A DNA stretch of 64,000 bases from Sphingomonas sp. 7/4-4 (GCF_027941955.1 NZ_CP115960.1:2356001-2420000), one strand, 5' to 3'; counted from the stretch's first letter, positions 20,927-34,006 are shown. Program-made: numbers and translations. The notes: generated by a model not told the origin, from the letters alone.

Positions 20927-21214
20927 ATGAGCTTTCGTCCGTTGCATGACCGCGTGCTCGTCCGTCGTGTCGAAGCCGAGGAAAAGACCGCAGGCGGGAT
21001 CATCATCCCCGACACGGCCAAGGAAAAGCCGCAGGAAGGCGAAGTCGTCTCCGTCGGCACCGGCACCAAGTCCGAGGACGGCAAGGTGACTCCGCTCGAC
21101 GTCAAGGCCGGCGACCGCATCCTGTTCGGCAAATGGTCGGGCACCGAGGTCAAGGTCAATGGTGAGGACCTCCTCATCATGAAGGAATCCGACATCCTCG
21201 GGATCGTCGGCTAA
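20927..21214 (+). CDS. groES: Co-chaperonin GroES
   Basis: The 95-residue lid of the GroEL chamber. The sequence '[43 protein letters not shown]' includes the mobile loop (around '[12 protein letters not shown]') that contacts GroEL. ATG 20927 has AGAGGA 10-15 bases upstream and matches the family N-terminus; a longer in-frame start at 20882 would run through the CIRCE element and is rejected. Expression is expected to be repressed by HrcA at the CIRCE site. It is followed by groEL after a 119-bp spacer that carries a dispersed palindrome. Confidence 0.98.
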   Translation: MSFRPLHDRVLVRRVEAEEKTAGGIIIPDTAKEKPQEGEVVSVGTGTKSEDGKVTPLDVKAGDRILFGKWSGTEVKVNGEDLLIMKESDILGIVG

Positions 21215-21221
21215 TTTTTCC

Positions 21222-22977
<1,756 letters not shown>

Positions 22978-23110
22978 TCGGGAACGGCCTGAATTAGCCG
23001 CGCTAATTCGGGACTCGTTCCGATCCGGACGAGGGCACGCAGCGCAAGCTGCCGAACCCGTCCGACGTCCGGCACGGGCTTTGCCCGCGCCTGCCAGGTC
23101 GAACAAATGC

Positions 23111-23140
23111 GAAGGGCCGGGGAAACCCGGCCCTTCTGCT
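23111..23140 (+). terminator. Rho-independent terminator after groEL
   Basis: An 11-bp perfect stem (GAAGGGCCGGG at 23111-23121, CCCGGCCCTTC at 23126-23136) with a GAAA loop is followed by TGCTTTT. A weaker hairpin formed by CTGAATTAGC and GCTAATTCGG lies closer to the groEL stop, at about 22989-23011. Confidence 0.8.
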
Positions 23141-23238
23141 TTTCCGGGCGGTTTTTGCGACGAAGCCGGCCCGCGGGTCTTGACCCGAAGCGCCGGATCA
23201 TGAACGCGCAATGACAAAATAATGAAGAGGTCGCGTAC

Positions 23239-23461
23239 GTGTTCAATTGGTTCGCCGGACGGTTGCGTTGTGTCGGTGGCAAGCATGATCGCTCGGAAAA
23301 GCATATCGAGCGTGCCGGGAAGGACGATCGTTTCGTCAGCAAGTGCCGCTTCTGCGGAACCCCTGCGCCGCCGCGCCAAGCGCGACTGGGTGGTGATCTC
23401 GCGCGCCGAATATCGCGATGTCCGCCGTGGCGCCTCCGGCCGGGGTGTGTTGGCCCCTTAA
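23239..23461 (+). CDS. Small Cys-containing protein of unknown function (frame broken at 23360-23363)
   Basis: A small protein of about 73-74 residues with no named family that I recognise. It starts at GTG 23239 with a strong GAAGAGG site at 23224-23230, reads 'MFNWFAGRLRCVGGKHDRS', has 'SKCRFCGT' (a CxxC pair) and, in the other frame after CCCC 23360-23363, 'LRRRAKRDWVVISRAEYRDVRR'. Removing one C (or adding two) joins them into one small basic protein with a likely half zinc ribbon. Both halves look coding, and the join point is again a short C run. Nucleic-acid or protein binding is only a guess from its charge and cysteines. Confidence 0.5.
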
Positions 23462-23559
23462 CCCAACAAAGCGCTTTCCTCGCGCCCGAAAGCACGACAG
23501 ATTGCCGGCTTCCAAACCAGCGCCGAGCCTAGCGGCGCCCTCTTTCGGGGAAGCCTTTG

Positions 23560-25428
23560 ATGACCGAACTGACTCGCCGCGATGCGCTGGCTGCAGGTGC
23601 GCTCGCGTCTCTCGCCACGTCACTGCCTGCCTGGGCGCAGAATGCCGCGCAGGCCGCCGCTGGCGCCGCGGCATGGGACCTGACCGAGATCTACCCCAAC
23701 GATGCCGCCTGGGACGCGGCGCGCAAGGGTGCGCTGGCGGCGCTTCCTGCAATCGTCAAATATAAAGGCCGGCTGGGCGAGAGCGCCGCGACGCTCGCCG
23801 AAGCGCTGGCTCTCCAGTCCGATCTCGGCAAGACGATCGGCCGGGTCTACACCTATGTCAGCCTGAAGAGCGACGAGGACGTCCGCGTCGCCGCGTGGCA
23901 GGAGAAGCAGGCCCAGGCGATCGACCTGTACACGGCGTTCGGTGAAGCGACGGCGTGGTTCGCGCCCGAGATCCTGACGATCGACAAGGCGAAGATCCAG
24001 GGCTTCATCGCCGCCGATCCGGCGCTCAAGTCGCGCTTCGACTTCTATCTGGCCAATATCGTCCGCCAGGCCGAGCACACGCTTTCGCCCGAGGGCGAGG
24101 CGCTCCTCGCGAGCGCGACTGCGCCGCTGCAGGCGCCCGGCGACATTTCCGGCCAGCTCCGCTCGTCGGACATTCCGTGGCCGACGATCAAGCTGTCCGA
24201 CGGCAAGCAGGTCCGGCTCGACAGCCAAGGCTATACGCTCAACCGCGACGCGCCCAACCGCGCCGATCGCAAGGCCGTGTTCGATGCCTTCTGGGGTGCG
24301 CACGGCAAGTTCCAGAACTCGTTCGGCGCCACCTACAATGCCAAGGTCAAGGGCGACATCTTCACTGCCAAGGCGCGCAAATACCCGACCTCGCTCGCCG
24401 CCGCGCTCTCCGGCAACAACGTGCCCGAGGCGGTCTATCGCACCCTGGTCGCCGAGACGAACAAGGGCCTGCCGCAGCTGCACCGCTATTTCGAGCTGCG
24501 CCGGCGGATGCTCAACCTCCCCGACATCGCTTATTACGACATCTATCCGCCTCTGGTGTCGCTCGACCGCAACTTCACGCTCGACCAGATGCGCACGCTG
24601 ACGCTCGAGGCGGTCAAGCCGCTCGGCCCCGATTACCAGGCGCGCATCGCCAAGGCGACTGCGGCGAAGTGGATGGATCCATGGCCGCGCGAGGGCAAAA
24701 GGCCCGGCGCCTATATGAACCCCGGCGCGTACGAAGTGCATCCCTATCTGCTGCTCAACCTCTCCGAGAAATATGACGGACTGAGCACCTATGCGCACGA
24801 ATGGGGCCATGCGCTGCACTCGCTGCTCGCCAATGCCGCGCAGCCTTATGAAAAGGCCGATTATCCGATCTTCCTCGCCGAGATCGCCTCGACCGCCAAC
24901 GAGCAGTTGCTGGTCGCGTACATGCTGAAGAACGCCAAGACCAAGGAGGAGAAGCTCTTCTATCTCGGCCAGCAGATGGAGAATTTCCGCGGCACCTTCT
25001 ATCGCCAGACGATGTTCGCCGAGTTCGAGCTGAAGGCGCACGACCTGGCCGAGGCGGGCGAAGGCCTGTCGGGCAAGAAATTCACGGACGTCTATTTCGA
25101 CCTGCTGAAGCGCTATCACGGGCCCAAAATGGGCCTGGATCCGGCCTATGGGAACGAATGGGCGTTCATCCCGCACTTCTACAACAGCTTCTACGTCTAT
25201 CAGTACGCAACCTGCATCGCGGCCGCGACCTATTTCGCCCAGGCGATCCTGAAGGGCGGCGCGAAGGAGCGCGACAATTATCTGTCGGTGCTGAAGGCGG
25301 GCGGCTCGGACTATCCGGTCGACATCCTCAAGCGCGCCGGGCTCGATATGGCGTCGCCGGCGCCGTACCAGGCGCTGGTCGCGACGTTCAAGGACACGCT
25401 CGACCAGGCCGAGGCGTTGCTGGCCTGA
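23560..25428 (+). CDS. Tat-exported M3-family oligoendopeptidase (PepF-like)
   Basis: A 622-residue zinc metallopeptidase of family M3, clade oligoendopeptidase F. The catalytic motif is 'YAHEWGHALHS' (HExxH, near residue 413) with the third zinc ligand in 'FLAEIASTANEQLL'; 'YQYATCIAAATYFAQAIL' near the C-terminus is also typical. Unlike cytoplasmic PepF, the N-terminus 'TRRDALAAGALASLATSLPAWAQ' is a twin-arginine signal with an AxA cleavage site, so this enzyme should be folded before export and act in the periplasm, possibly on oligopeptides. I chose ATG 23560; TTG 23557 lies directly before it. The frame is intact. It is transcribed towards the minus-strand mannose-1-phosphate guanylyltransferase gene. 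Confidence 0.92.
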   Translation: MTELTRRDALAAGALASLATSLPAWAQNAAQAAAGAAAWDLTEIYPNDAAWDAARKGALAALPAIVKYKGRLGESAATLAEALALQSDLGKTIGRVYTYVSLKSDEDVRVAAWQEKQAQAIDLYTAFGEATAWFAPEILTIDKAKIQGFIAADPALKSRFDFYLANIVRQAEHTLSPEGEALLASATAPLQAPGDISGQLRSSDIPWPTIKLSDGKQVRLDSQGYTLNRDAPNRADRKAVFDAFWGAHGKFQNSFGATYNAKVKGDIFTAKARKYPTSLAAALSGNNVPEAVYRTLVAETNKGLPQLHRYFELRRRMLNLPDIAYYDIYPPLVSLDRNFTLDQMRTLTLEAVKPLGPDYQARIAKATAAKWMDPWPREGKRPGAYMNPGAYEVHPYLLLNLSEKYDGLSTYAHEWGHALHSLLANAAQPYEKADYPIFLAEIASTANEQLLVAYMLKNAKTKEEKLFYLGQQMENFRGTFYRQTMFAEFELKAHDLAEAGEGLSGKKFTDVYFDLLKRYHGPKMGLDPAYGNEWAFIPHFYNSFYVYQYATCIAAATYFAQAILKGGAKERDNYLSVLKAGGSDYPVDILKRAGLDMASPAPYQALVATFKDTLDQAEALLA

Positions 25429-25469
25429 CGAGCCGGCGAGCGCGGCCGGACGCCGCGCTCGCCCGCTCG

Positions 25470-26524
25470 TCACCGCTTCATCGCCTCGATGATCTTCCTG
25501 ATGTCCTGGCTGCGCCCGCGCGGAAGGACGAGAACGTCGTCTCCGGCCGCCACCACGATCAGATCGCGCACCCCGACCAGCGCGATGCGCTTGCCCTTCT
25601 CGCTGCGGACGAGGCAATTCTCCGCGTCGATCAGGACGACGTCGCCGCGGCTGACATTGCCTTGCGCATCGCATTCGCTGATCGCGTGGAGCGCGTCCCA
25701 GCTGCCGACGTCGCTCCATCCCATCGCGACCGGAACCACCGCCACGCGCGGCGCCTTCTCCATCACCGCATAGTCGATCGAATCCGACGGAGATCGCGCG
25801 AATTCCTCCGCATCGGGCCAGATGCGCTTGTCCTCGCGTCGCGCTTTTTCCATTGCCCGCTGCGCCGCCACCAGCATGGCGGGCGCGTAGACGCTCAGCG
25901 CGCCCAGATACATGTCGGCGCGGAACAGGAAGATGCCGCCGTTCCAGGCGTGATCGCCCGAGGCGAGCATCGCTTCCGCCTTGTCGCGCGGCGGCTTTTC
26001 CACGAAGCGTTCGACGCGGTGCACGCCATCGCCAAGCGCCTCGCCGACCTTGATCCAGCCATAGCCGGTCTCGGGCGCGTCCGGCGCGATGCCGAAGGTG
26101 ACCAGCCACCCCTCCTGCACGAGCGGCAGCGCCGCGTGGATCGCCGCGTGAAAGGCGTCCACATCGGCGATGACGTGATCCGACGGCATCACGAGAATAG
26201 GATCGCTCCCACCCCCGCGGCGATCGCCGCGAGCGCGATGGCGGGCGCGGTGTTACGCCCCATCGGCTCGAGGATCAGCGCCTGCGCCCTGGCCTCGACA
26301 GCGGCGAGTTGCTCTTCGACCTGATCGGCATGGAGGGCGTTCGCAACGACGATGGGGCGGGCGAAACGCTCGCCCGTCGTGCGCTGCGCGGTCAATTGCA
26401 GCATCGTCTCCTCGGCGGTCAGCGGCAGGAGCTGCTTGGGCTGTTCGGGACGCGACAACGGCCACAGCCGGGTCCCCGATCCTCCCGAGAGGATCACGGG
26501 AATGATCGGCTTGGCTTCCGGCAT
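25470..26524 (-). CDS. manC: Mannose-1-phosphate guanylyltransferase (frame broken at 26212-26216)
   Basis: Makes GDP-mannose from mannose 1-phosphate and GTP for exopolysaccharide precursors. The N-terminus has the nucleotidyltransferase signature 'PVILSGGSGTRLWPLSR' and 'EPMGRNTAPAIALAA'; the next part has 'MPSDHVIAD', 'FVEKPPRDKAEAML' (the sugar-phosphate FVEKP motif) and 'VPVAMGWSDVGSWDAL'. The frame breaks in the run at 26212-26216 (GGGGG on the coding strand); one more G restores 'AAGGGSDPILVMPSDH' and 351 residues. The protein ends after the left-handed helix domain and lacks the C-terminal mannose-6-phosphate isomerase cupin of bifunctional ManC/AlgA. It diverges from the sugar transferase operon. 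Confidence 0.9.
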
Positions 26525-26647
26525 GACGAATGGCTCCCTGATTAGGCTGTAGATATAGGTACTTGCCCCGCGAACTAAACGATGTGCGCGTGAAACGGTT
26601 TCCGTGACGCTCGCCGTTTCCGACACTTTCGCACGCGCGGCAATGCG

Positions 26648-26664
26648 TGTCGGATTTGTTTACA
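26648..26664. promoter_or_regulatory. TGTCGG-N5-TTTACA motif upstream of the sugar transferase operon
   Basis: TGTCGG (26648-26653), 5 bp, TTTACA (26659-26664), 26 bp before the sugar transferase start. Read on the other strand it is TGTAAA-N5-CCGACA, which from memory resembles the conserved box reported upstream of PEP-CTERM genes and thought to be bound by PrsR-type regulators. No clear sigma-54 -24/-12 pair was found next to it, so the assignment is tentative. Confidence 0.35.
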
Positions 26665-26689
26665 CTTAGCCGATAGAGCTGGGCGCACC

Positions 26690-28077
26690 ATGATCCGCCT
26701 GTTCAAGCATTACGTGCCCAATGCCGTGCTGCTGCTCGGCCTGCTGGACGTCGTCCTGCTGGTGGCGGCGGGCGAACTCGGCTGGATCCTGCGCGCGCAT
26801 CAGGTCGGCATGGCCGCCCTGCCGATGACCACGCGCGTGCCCCAATTGCTGGGCTATGCCGCCTTTATCGAAGTCGCGATGATCGCGGTCGGCGTCTATG
26901 GCGCCGATGCGCTCCAGTCGCTGCGCTACGCCATGGCGCGGCTGATCGTGGCGATCTCGCTGGGCGTGATCGGCCTGAGCGTCCTCTATTTCATGATCCC
27001 CCAGATCAGCTTCTGGCGCTCCAATTTGCTGTACGCGATGGGCCTGTCGGTCGTGCTGCTGATCTTCCTGCGCGTCCTGCTCGGCAAGACGCTGGGAAGC
27101 CAGGCGTTCAAGCGGCGCATCGTCGTGCTGGGAGCGGGTCCGCGCGCCGCGCGCCTGAAGGTGCTTTCCAAGGCGCCCGGCGCGGGCTTCGCCGTCGTCG
27201 GCTATGTCTCGATGAGCGAGGCCAATCGCGTGATCCCGGAGGCGATCGCCCGCGATGCCATCTACAATCTCGCCGATCACGTCGTCCTGCTCAACGCCAG
27301 CGAAGTCGTGCTCGCGCTCGAGGAGCGGCGCAATGCGCTGCCGCTCAAGGACCTGTTGCGGGTCAAGACCACCGGCGTCCATGTCAACGAGATCTCGACC
27401 TTCCTCGAACGCGAGACCGGCCGCGTCGACCTCGACAGCGTCAACCCCAGCTGGCTGATCTTCTCGGACGGCTTTTCCTCGGGCCGAATGGTGTCGAGCG
27501 CGTTCAAACGGCTGTTCGACATCAGCGCCAGCCTGTTGCTGCTGGTCCTGACGCTTCCGCTCGTGCTGGTCACCGCGATCGCGATACGGTTCGAGAGCAA
27601 AGGCCCGGCCTTTATCGCCAACGCCGCGTCGGGCTCTACGGCGTCGGCTTCGACGTCATCAAACTGCGTTCGATGCGCCAGGATGCCGAGGTCGGCGGCA
27701 AGGCGGTCTGGGCCGAGAAGGACGATCCGCGCATCACCCGGATCGGCCGGGTCATCCGCAAGCTGCGCATCGACGAGCTGCCGCAATGCTGGAGCGTGCT
27801 CAAGGGCGAGATGAGCTTCGTCGGCCCGCGCCCCGAACGCCCGCAATTCGTCGAGGATCTCGAGCAGAAGCTGCCTTATTATGCCGAGCGCCACATGGTG
27901 AAGCCGGGCATCACCGGATGGGCGCAGATCAACTATCCCTATGGCGCCTCGATCGAGGATTCGCGCCAGAAGCTCGAATATGACCTGTTCTACGCCAAGA
28001 ATTATTCGCCCTTCCTCGATCTGCTGATCCTTCTCCAGACGATCCGCGTCATATTGTTTCCCGCGGGCGCGCGCTGA
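26690..28077 (+). CDS. Polyprenyl-phosphate sugar transferase, XrtA/PEP-CTERM-type (frame broken at 27611-27613)
   Basis: A membrane initiating glycosyltransferase that places the first sugar phosphate on a polyprenyl carrier for exopolysaccharide assembly. Four N-terminal transmembrane helices are followed by a CoA-binding-like domain ('RRIVVLGAGPRAARL'), a fifth helix ('ISASLLLLVLTLPLVLVTAIAI') and the catalytic WcaJ/PssY-type domain with 'IKLRSMRQDAE', 'RIGRVIRKLRIDELPQ', 'SFVGPRPERP' and 'KPGITGWAQINYPYG'. The subtype associated with XrtA (TIGR03013-like) fits the context of prsK and prsR immediately downstream. The frame breaks in TTT 27611-27613; adding T restores 'FYRQRRVGLYGVGFDVI' and 462 residues. 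Its stop overlaps the prsK start as ATGA. Confidence 0.88.
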
Positions 28078-30129
28078 TGTCTGCAACGCTGATCCTGTGG
28101 AGCCACGCGCTGGCTGCCTTGCTCTTCGGCGGCATCGCATTGTGGACGGTCCGCACCCCGACGAGCGGCTTGCCGCGCCGCCCGCTGATGCTGGCGTTGG
28201 TGCTGACATCGCTCTGGGCACTGGCGGTCGCCGGGATCGGTGCCGGCGAGATGGTGACACGGATCGTCGAGACGCTCCGGAACCTTGCCTGGCTCGGCTT
28301 CATGATCACGCTGCACCGGCGCGACGCCAACGACCGTCCGCCGCTCGCGCTCGGCACCGTCTACGGGGTGGTCGCGCTCGTCAGCATATGCGCATTGGTG
28401 TTTCACATCGCCGCGATTGCAGGCGCGTCCGCTGCCGCCGAGCAGATCGCCAGCACGGCGCTGCTGCTCCGCATGCTCGTCGCCGTTGCCGCTCTCGTTC
28501 TGGCGCAGGCGCTTTATTCGGCACTCAACCCTTCCGCGGGAGGCGGGCTGCGCTGGATCGTGACTGCGCTGGCCGGTATGTGGATCGCCGAATTCGCACT
28601 CTGCTGCACCGAATATGTCGGCGCCCAGCCGCACGCGCAATCGATCGCGGCGCGCGGCGTGGCGATGATCGCGGTTGCATTGGCGATGGTCACTGCGCTC
28701 CAGCGCAAGGGCGATCTGGATGTCCAGGTTTCGCGCACGGTTGCCTATCAATCGCTGTCGCTGGTCGCGATCGGCGCCTATTTCGCGTTGCTCGCGCTCG
28801 CGACCAGCGCGATCGCCACGATCGGCGGCGAGAATGCGCGGATATTCCAGACGGCGTTCGTGCTCGGCTCGACCGCCGCGATCCTCACTCTCGTCTCGAA
28901 CGGATGGCTTCGCGCCTGGACCAAGGTCAAATTGGCGAAGCACCTTTTCCGCCATCGCTACGACTATCGCGCCGAATGGATGCGCTTCACCGAGACGCTG
29001 GGCGCTCCCGACGGCGCCGCACCGCTCGACGTGCGCATCGTCAAGGCCGTCGCCGATCTGACCGACTCCCCGCCGGCCTGTTGCTGGTGCCCGATGGTGC
29101 CGGGCTGGGCCCCGGCGCCAGCTGGAACTGGGACCGTGGACTGTTCCCCGCCACCAGCGATGCGGCGCTCGCCGACCATCTCGCCACCACCACGCGGATC
29201 ATCGAACTCGACGGCGTCCGCGACGACCCGTCCCGCCCCGACGCCGCGCCGGTGCCGCGGTGGATGCTCGACATGGCCGATGCCTGGGTGCTGGTGCCGC
29301 TGCCGCATCTGGGCAGCCTCGCCGGTGCGATCCTGCTTGCCCGCCCGCCGCTCGACCGCGCGCTGGACTGGGAGGATTTCGACCTGCTCAAGGTCACCGG
29401 CCGGCAAGTGGCGAGCTATCTCGCCGAGGCGCGGGCGCAGGAGGCGCTCGCCGACGCGCAACGCTTCGACGAGTTCAACCGGCGCTTCGCGTTCATCCTC
29501 CACGACATCAAGAATCTGGTGAGCCAGCTCACCCTCACCGCGCGCAATGCCGAGCGGCATGCCGACAAGCCCGAATTCCGGGCGGACATGGTGGCGACAC
29601 TCAAGGATTCGGCAGATCGGATGAACGCATTGCTCGCCCGGCTCTCGCAACATCATCGCGGGCGGAGCGAAGCGCCGCATGCGATCGAGGTTCAGGCCGT
29701 GGTGCATCGTGCGGCGACGTCCCGGGCGCGGCAGCATCCGGTGCATGTCTCAGGCGTTTCAAGCGCAATAGCGCATGCCGACCCTGCGGGCCTGGAGCAG
29801 CTGCTGAACCATCTCGTCCAGAACGCAATCGAGGCGAGCGCGGCCGACGCGCCGGTGACGATCCTGGTCGGCGCGGACGGGCTCAACGTCACGATCGACG
29901 TGACCGATCAGGGCTGCGGCATGTCCCCCGCCTTCGTGCGCGACAAATTGTTCAAGCCGTTCGTCTCGTCCAAGCCTGGCGGCTTCGGCATCGGCGCGTT
30001 CGAGGCGCGCCAGATCGCCGCGGCGATGGGCGGGCGGATCGAAGTCACGTCGCGCGAGGGGCAAGGCACGTGCTTCCGCGTGGTGCTCAAGGCCGCGCAT
30101 GCCGCCGATCTCCGCGAGGAGCGCGCCGC

Positions 30130-30133
<4 letters not shown>
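28077..30133 (+). CDS. prsK: PEP-CTERM-system sensor histidine kinase PrsK (frame broken at 29068-29071)
   Basis: A membrane sensor kinase, 685 residues after correction. The N-terminal half has about eight transmembrane helices, then a GAF-like region ('AWVLVPLPHLGSLAGAILLARPPLDRALDWEDFDLL'), the phospho-acceptor box 'FILHDIKNLVSQLTL', and the ATPase domain with the N-box 'LNHLVQNAIEAS', 'VTDQGCGMSPAFV' and 'GGFGIGAFEARQIAAAMGG'. This organisation and the neighbours match PrsK (TIGR02916-like). The frame breaks at CCCC 29068-29071; one more C gives 'TDSPAGLLLVPDGAG'. It overlaps the next gene, its response regulator, as ATGA. Signal unknown; the expected output is phosphorylation of PrsR. 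Confidence 0.9.
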
Positions 30134-31464
<1,331 letters not shown>

Positions 31465-31481
<17 letters not shown>

Positions 31482-33548
31482 GCGCTCCCGCTCCGCCCGA
31501 CGCAAACCAATGTTCCGCCGCCTGATCGTGATCGGCGGCGCGCTTGGTGCGTTCGCATTGGTGCTCGCGGCGTGGTTCATGGCCGCGTCGACTCGGTTGA
31601 ACCCGGCGGCCGCGCGCGAAGCCGTGGAGCGCAGCGGCAAGCTGCTCGCGGCGCATGATGCCACGGCGGCGCGCGAGGCGGCGCTCGCCGCTGTCCGTGC
31701 CGATCCGGGCAATGCCCAGGCGCATCTCGCCCTCGCCAAAGCGATGCTCGCGCTCGACGACGGCGTCGGCGCGGAAGCCGAACTGCAGCGCGCCATAGAC
31801 GCCGGCTACAAGCCCGGACAGGTCGCGCACCTGCGCGCACACGCGCTGCTACTCCAGGGCCAGCAGGAAAAGGCGCTCGCCGAGACCGGCAAGGCCGCTC
31901 CGGAAAGTCAGGTTTATGCATTGCGCATCCGGGCGCGGGCGCTGGCTTTGTCGGGCAAGCTGCCGGGTGCCTTCGCGGCGATGGAAGAAGCGGCGAAGCG
32001 CGCCCCGCGCGACGCCGATGTCTGGGCCGATATGGGCCGGCTCAAGCTCAATGCCGGCGACGTGCTCGGCGCGATCCAGGCATCCGGGCAGGCAGTGAAG
32101 CTCGACGGCGGCAATCTCGACGCGCTGATGCTGCGCGGCGAAATGGTGCGCAGCCAGTTCGGCCTGATCGCGGCGCTGCCCTGGTTCGAGGCGGCGCTGA
32201 AGCGCGATCCGAACGACCATGACGCGCTGATCGAATATGCGGCGACCCTGGGCGATGCCGGACGGACGCTGGATTCGCTCGCGGCGACCCGGCGTGCATT
32301 GGCGGTACGGCCCGGCAGTGCCCAGGCGCTGTATCTGCAGGCGGTGATCGCCGCGCGGGCGGGGAATGGCGACCTGGCGCGCGGGCTGATCGAGCATGCG
32401 GGGGCGGGCTTGCCCAGGTCCCCGCGGCGTTGCTGCTCGGCGGCGCGCTCGACATCGAAGCCGCCGATTACGAGCAGGCGATGGAGAAACTGAAGCCGCT
32501 GGTCGCCAACCAGCCGATGAACATCGCGGCCCGGAAGCTGCTCGCAGTCGCATTGCTGCGCACCGACAGCGCGCGCAATGCGATCGACCTGCTGCGCCCG
32601 GTGATCGTGCGCGGCGATGCCGACAGCTACTCGCTGACCTTGGCGGCGCGCGGTTTCGAGCGGATCGGCGATCGCGCGACCGCGGCGAAACTGCTCGATC
32701 GCGCCGCCTGGCCGGAGCAGGGCGATCCGAACGCGTTCAGCGCCGACGACAGCACCGCAGTGCTTGCCGCCGAAGCGGCGCAGCGGCCGGGCGATCCCGC
32801 TGCGTTGGTCCCGCTGATCCGCGCGCTGCTCGACCAGGGCGACAAGCCGGCGGCGCTCGCCACGGCGCAGGACATCGCCGCACGCAATCCCGGAGTGCCG
32901 GCGGCGCATCTGCTCGTCGGCGACACGCTGATGCTGATGAACCGCCCGGCCGACGCGGTCGCGGCCTATCGCCGCGCGGCCGATTTGCGCTTCGACGAGC
33001 CGGCGATGCTGCGGCTGATCGAAGCGCTCGACCGCGCCGGCCAGCGCGCCGACGCCGCCAGGGTGCTGGCGTTGTTCCTGTCGCAGAACCCGGTGAACGT
33101 CGCCGCCTTGCGCCTTTCCGGCCGCTGGCAGCTCGCGGCGGGCGACCATGAGACCGCGATCGACACGTTCGAACTGCTCCGCGCCCGGATCGGCGACGGC
33201 GACGCCGCGCTCAATGCCGATCTCGCGATGGCCTATGTCGGCGCGGAGGAATTCGAGGCGGCCGAGGACTTCGGCGAGGCCGCCTATGCGCTGGCGCCGG
33301 GCAATCCGGTGGCGGCCGACGCTTATGGCTGGGCGCTGTACCGGGGCGGCGACGCACAGGCCGCAGTCGAACTACTGCAAAAAGCCGTGATGCTGGCGCC
33401 GCGTCATGCCGGGCTTCGCTGGCATCTGGCGCAGGTCTATGCCGATCTGAACCGAAAGCCCGAGGCGCGGGCGCAGGCACAGGCGGCGTTGGCCGACCCG
33501 CGGTTCGACGAACGGACCGCGGCTACGGCGATGGCGGCACAGTCCTGA
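31465..33548 (+). CDS. TPR-repeat protein, PrsT-like (frame broken at 32413-32415)
   Basis: A protein of 694 residues after correction with an N-terminal membrane anchor ('[24 protein letters not shown]') and many tetratricopeptide repeats over the rest, for example '[26 protein letters not shown]' and '[29 protein letters not shown]'. Its position directly after prsK-prsR and its anchor agree with PrsT, the periplasmic TPR protein of XrtA/PEP-CTERM systems, though it is shorter than the typical member, so I do not give it the symbol. The frame breaks in CCC 32413-32415; adding C restores '[19 protein letters not shown]'. ATG 31465 overlaps the prsR end by 17 bp; ATG 31510 is an alternative start just before the anchor. 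Confidence 0.75.
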
Positions 33549-33632
33549 TTTTATTCGCGGCGAGCAGAGCCGGGCGCGGCACCGGCGACGAGCATCGCTT
33601 CATCCGCAATGCGGGTCCCCCAAAATGAGAGA

Positions 33633-33665
33633 GGCCGCCGGGACCCATCAGGGTACCCGGCGACC
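33633..33665 (-). terminator. Stable hairpin at the end of the candidate minus-strand small transcript
   Basis: GGCCGCCGGGACCC (33633-33646), loop ATCA, and GGGTACCCGGCGACC (33651-33665) form a 14-bp stem with one bulge. On the minus strand it is followed by TCTCTCATTTT, a modest U-tract, so it could terminate the transcript that carries the small ORF at 33804-33860 or protect the 3' end of prsT mRNA. Confidence 0.45.
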
Positions 33666-33803
33666 TCCGACATGGTCAGCGGCCGGAGAGTTCCAACCCG
33701 GGAGACCATGCGGGCCGCTGTTCTGATGGCTGGCGAGCGTTGCCTGGAGGAGGATACCTCCCGCTTGCCCTACGGACGGAGGACTTCCGTCCGCGCCTTC
33801 AGC

Positions 33804-33860
33804 TCAGCGGCGCGTCTCCCGAATGAACTGAACCGACCCCATTGCTGAACCATGAGACAT
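33804..33860 (-). CDS. Possible 18-residue leader peptide/small protein with an extreme Shine-Dalgarno
   Basis: A minus-strand ATG at 33860 is preceded, at ideal spacing of 7 bases, by GAAAGGAGGTGATCC (complement of 33862-33876), complementary over 15 bases to the 3' tail of 16S rRNA. It would encode MSHGSAMGSVQFIRETRR. A second ATG at 33853 in another frame opens a 27-residue frame to 33770 (MVQQWGRFSSFGRRAAELKA...). Upstream lies a 6-bp hairpin (33894-33910), downstream the hairpin GGACGGA/TCCGTCC (33774-33792) and a larger one at 33633-33665. This arrangement resembles a leader-peptide or small-protein transcript; nothing downstream on that strand would be regulated, since prsT is convergent. 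Which frame is translated is not decided. Confidence 0.4.
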   Translation of the reverse strand: MSHGSAMGSVQFIRETRR

Positions 33861-34006
33861 CGGATCACCTCCTTTCGCAAGTTGAAGAACGAGCGTGGCT
33901 TTTGGCCACGGACGAATCTTGAATCATCCGGAGTCGCAGAACAAGTCTTGTAATGCAGAAAAGATAGTGCGATTCTCAAAGGTCTGTGGTTCGCCGCACG
34001 CGCTTC

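Noticed and set aside
33609..33848. An 79-codon + strand open frame after prsT
   Set aside because: No ribosome-binding site, arginine/serine-rich product, and it spans several hairpins; likely non-coding on that strand.
33862..33876. Fragment of a 16S rRNA gene
   Set aside because: Only the 15-base anti-Shine-Dalgarno tail matches; flanking sequence shows no rRNA helices. It is read better as a strong SD on the other strand.
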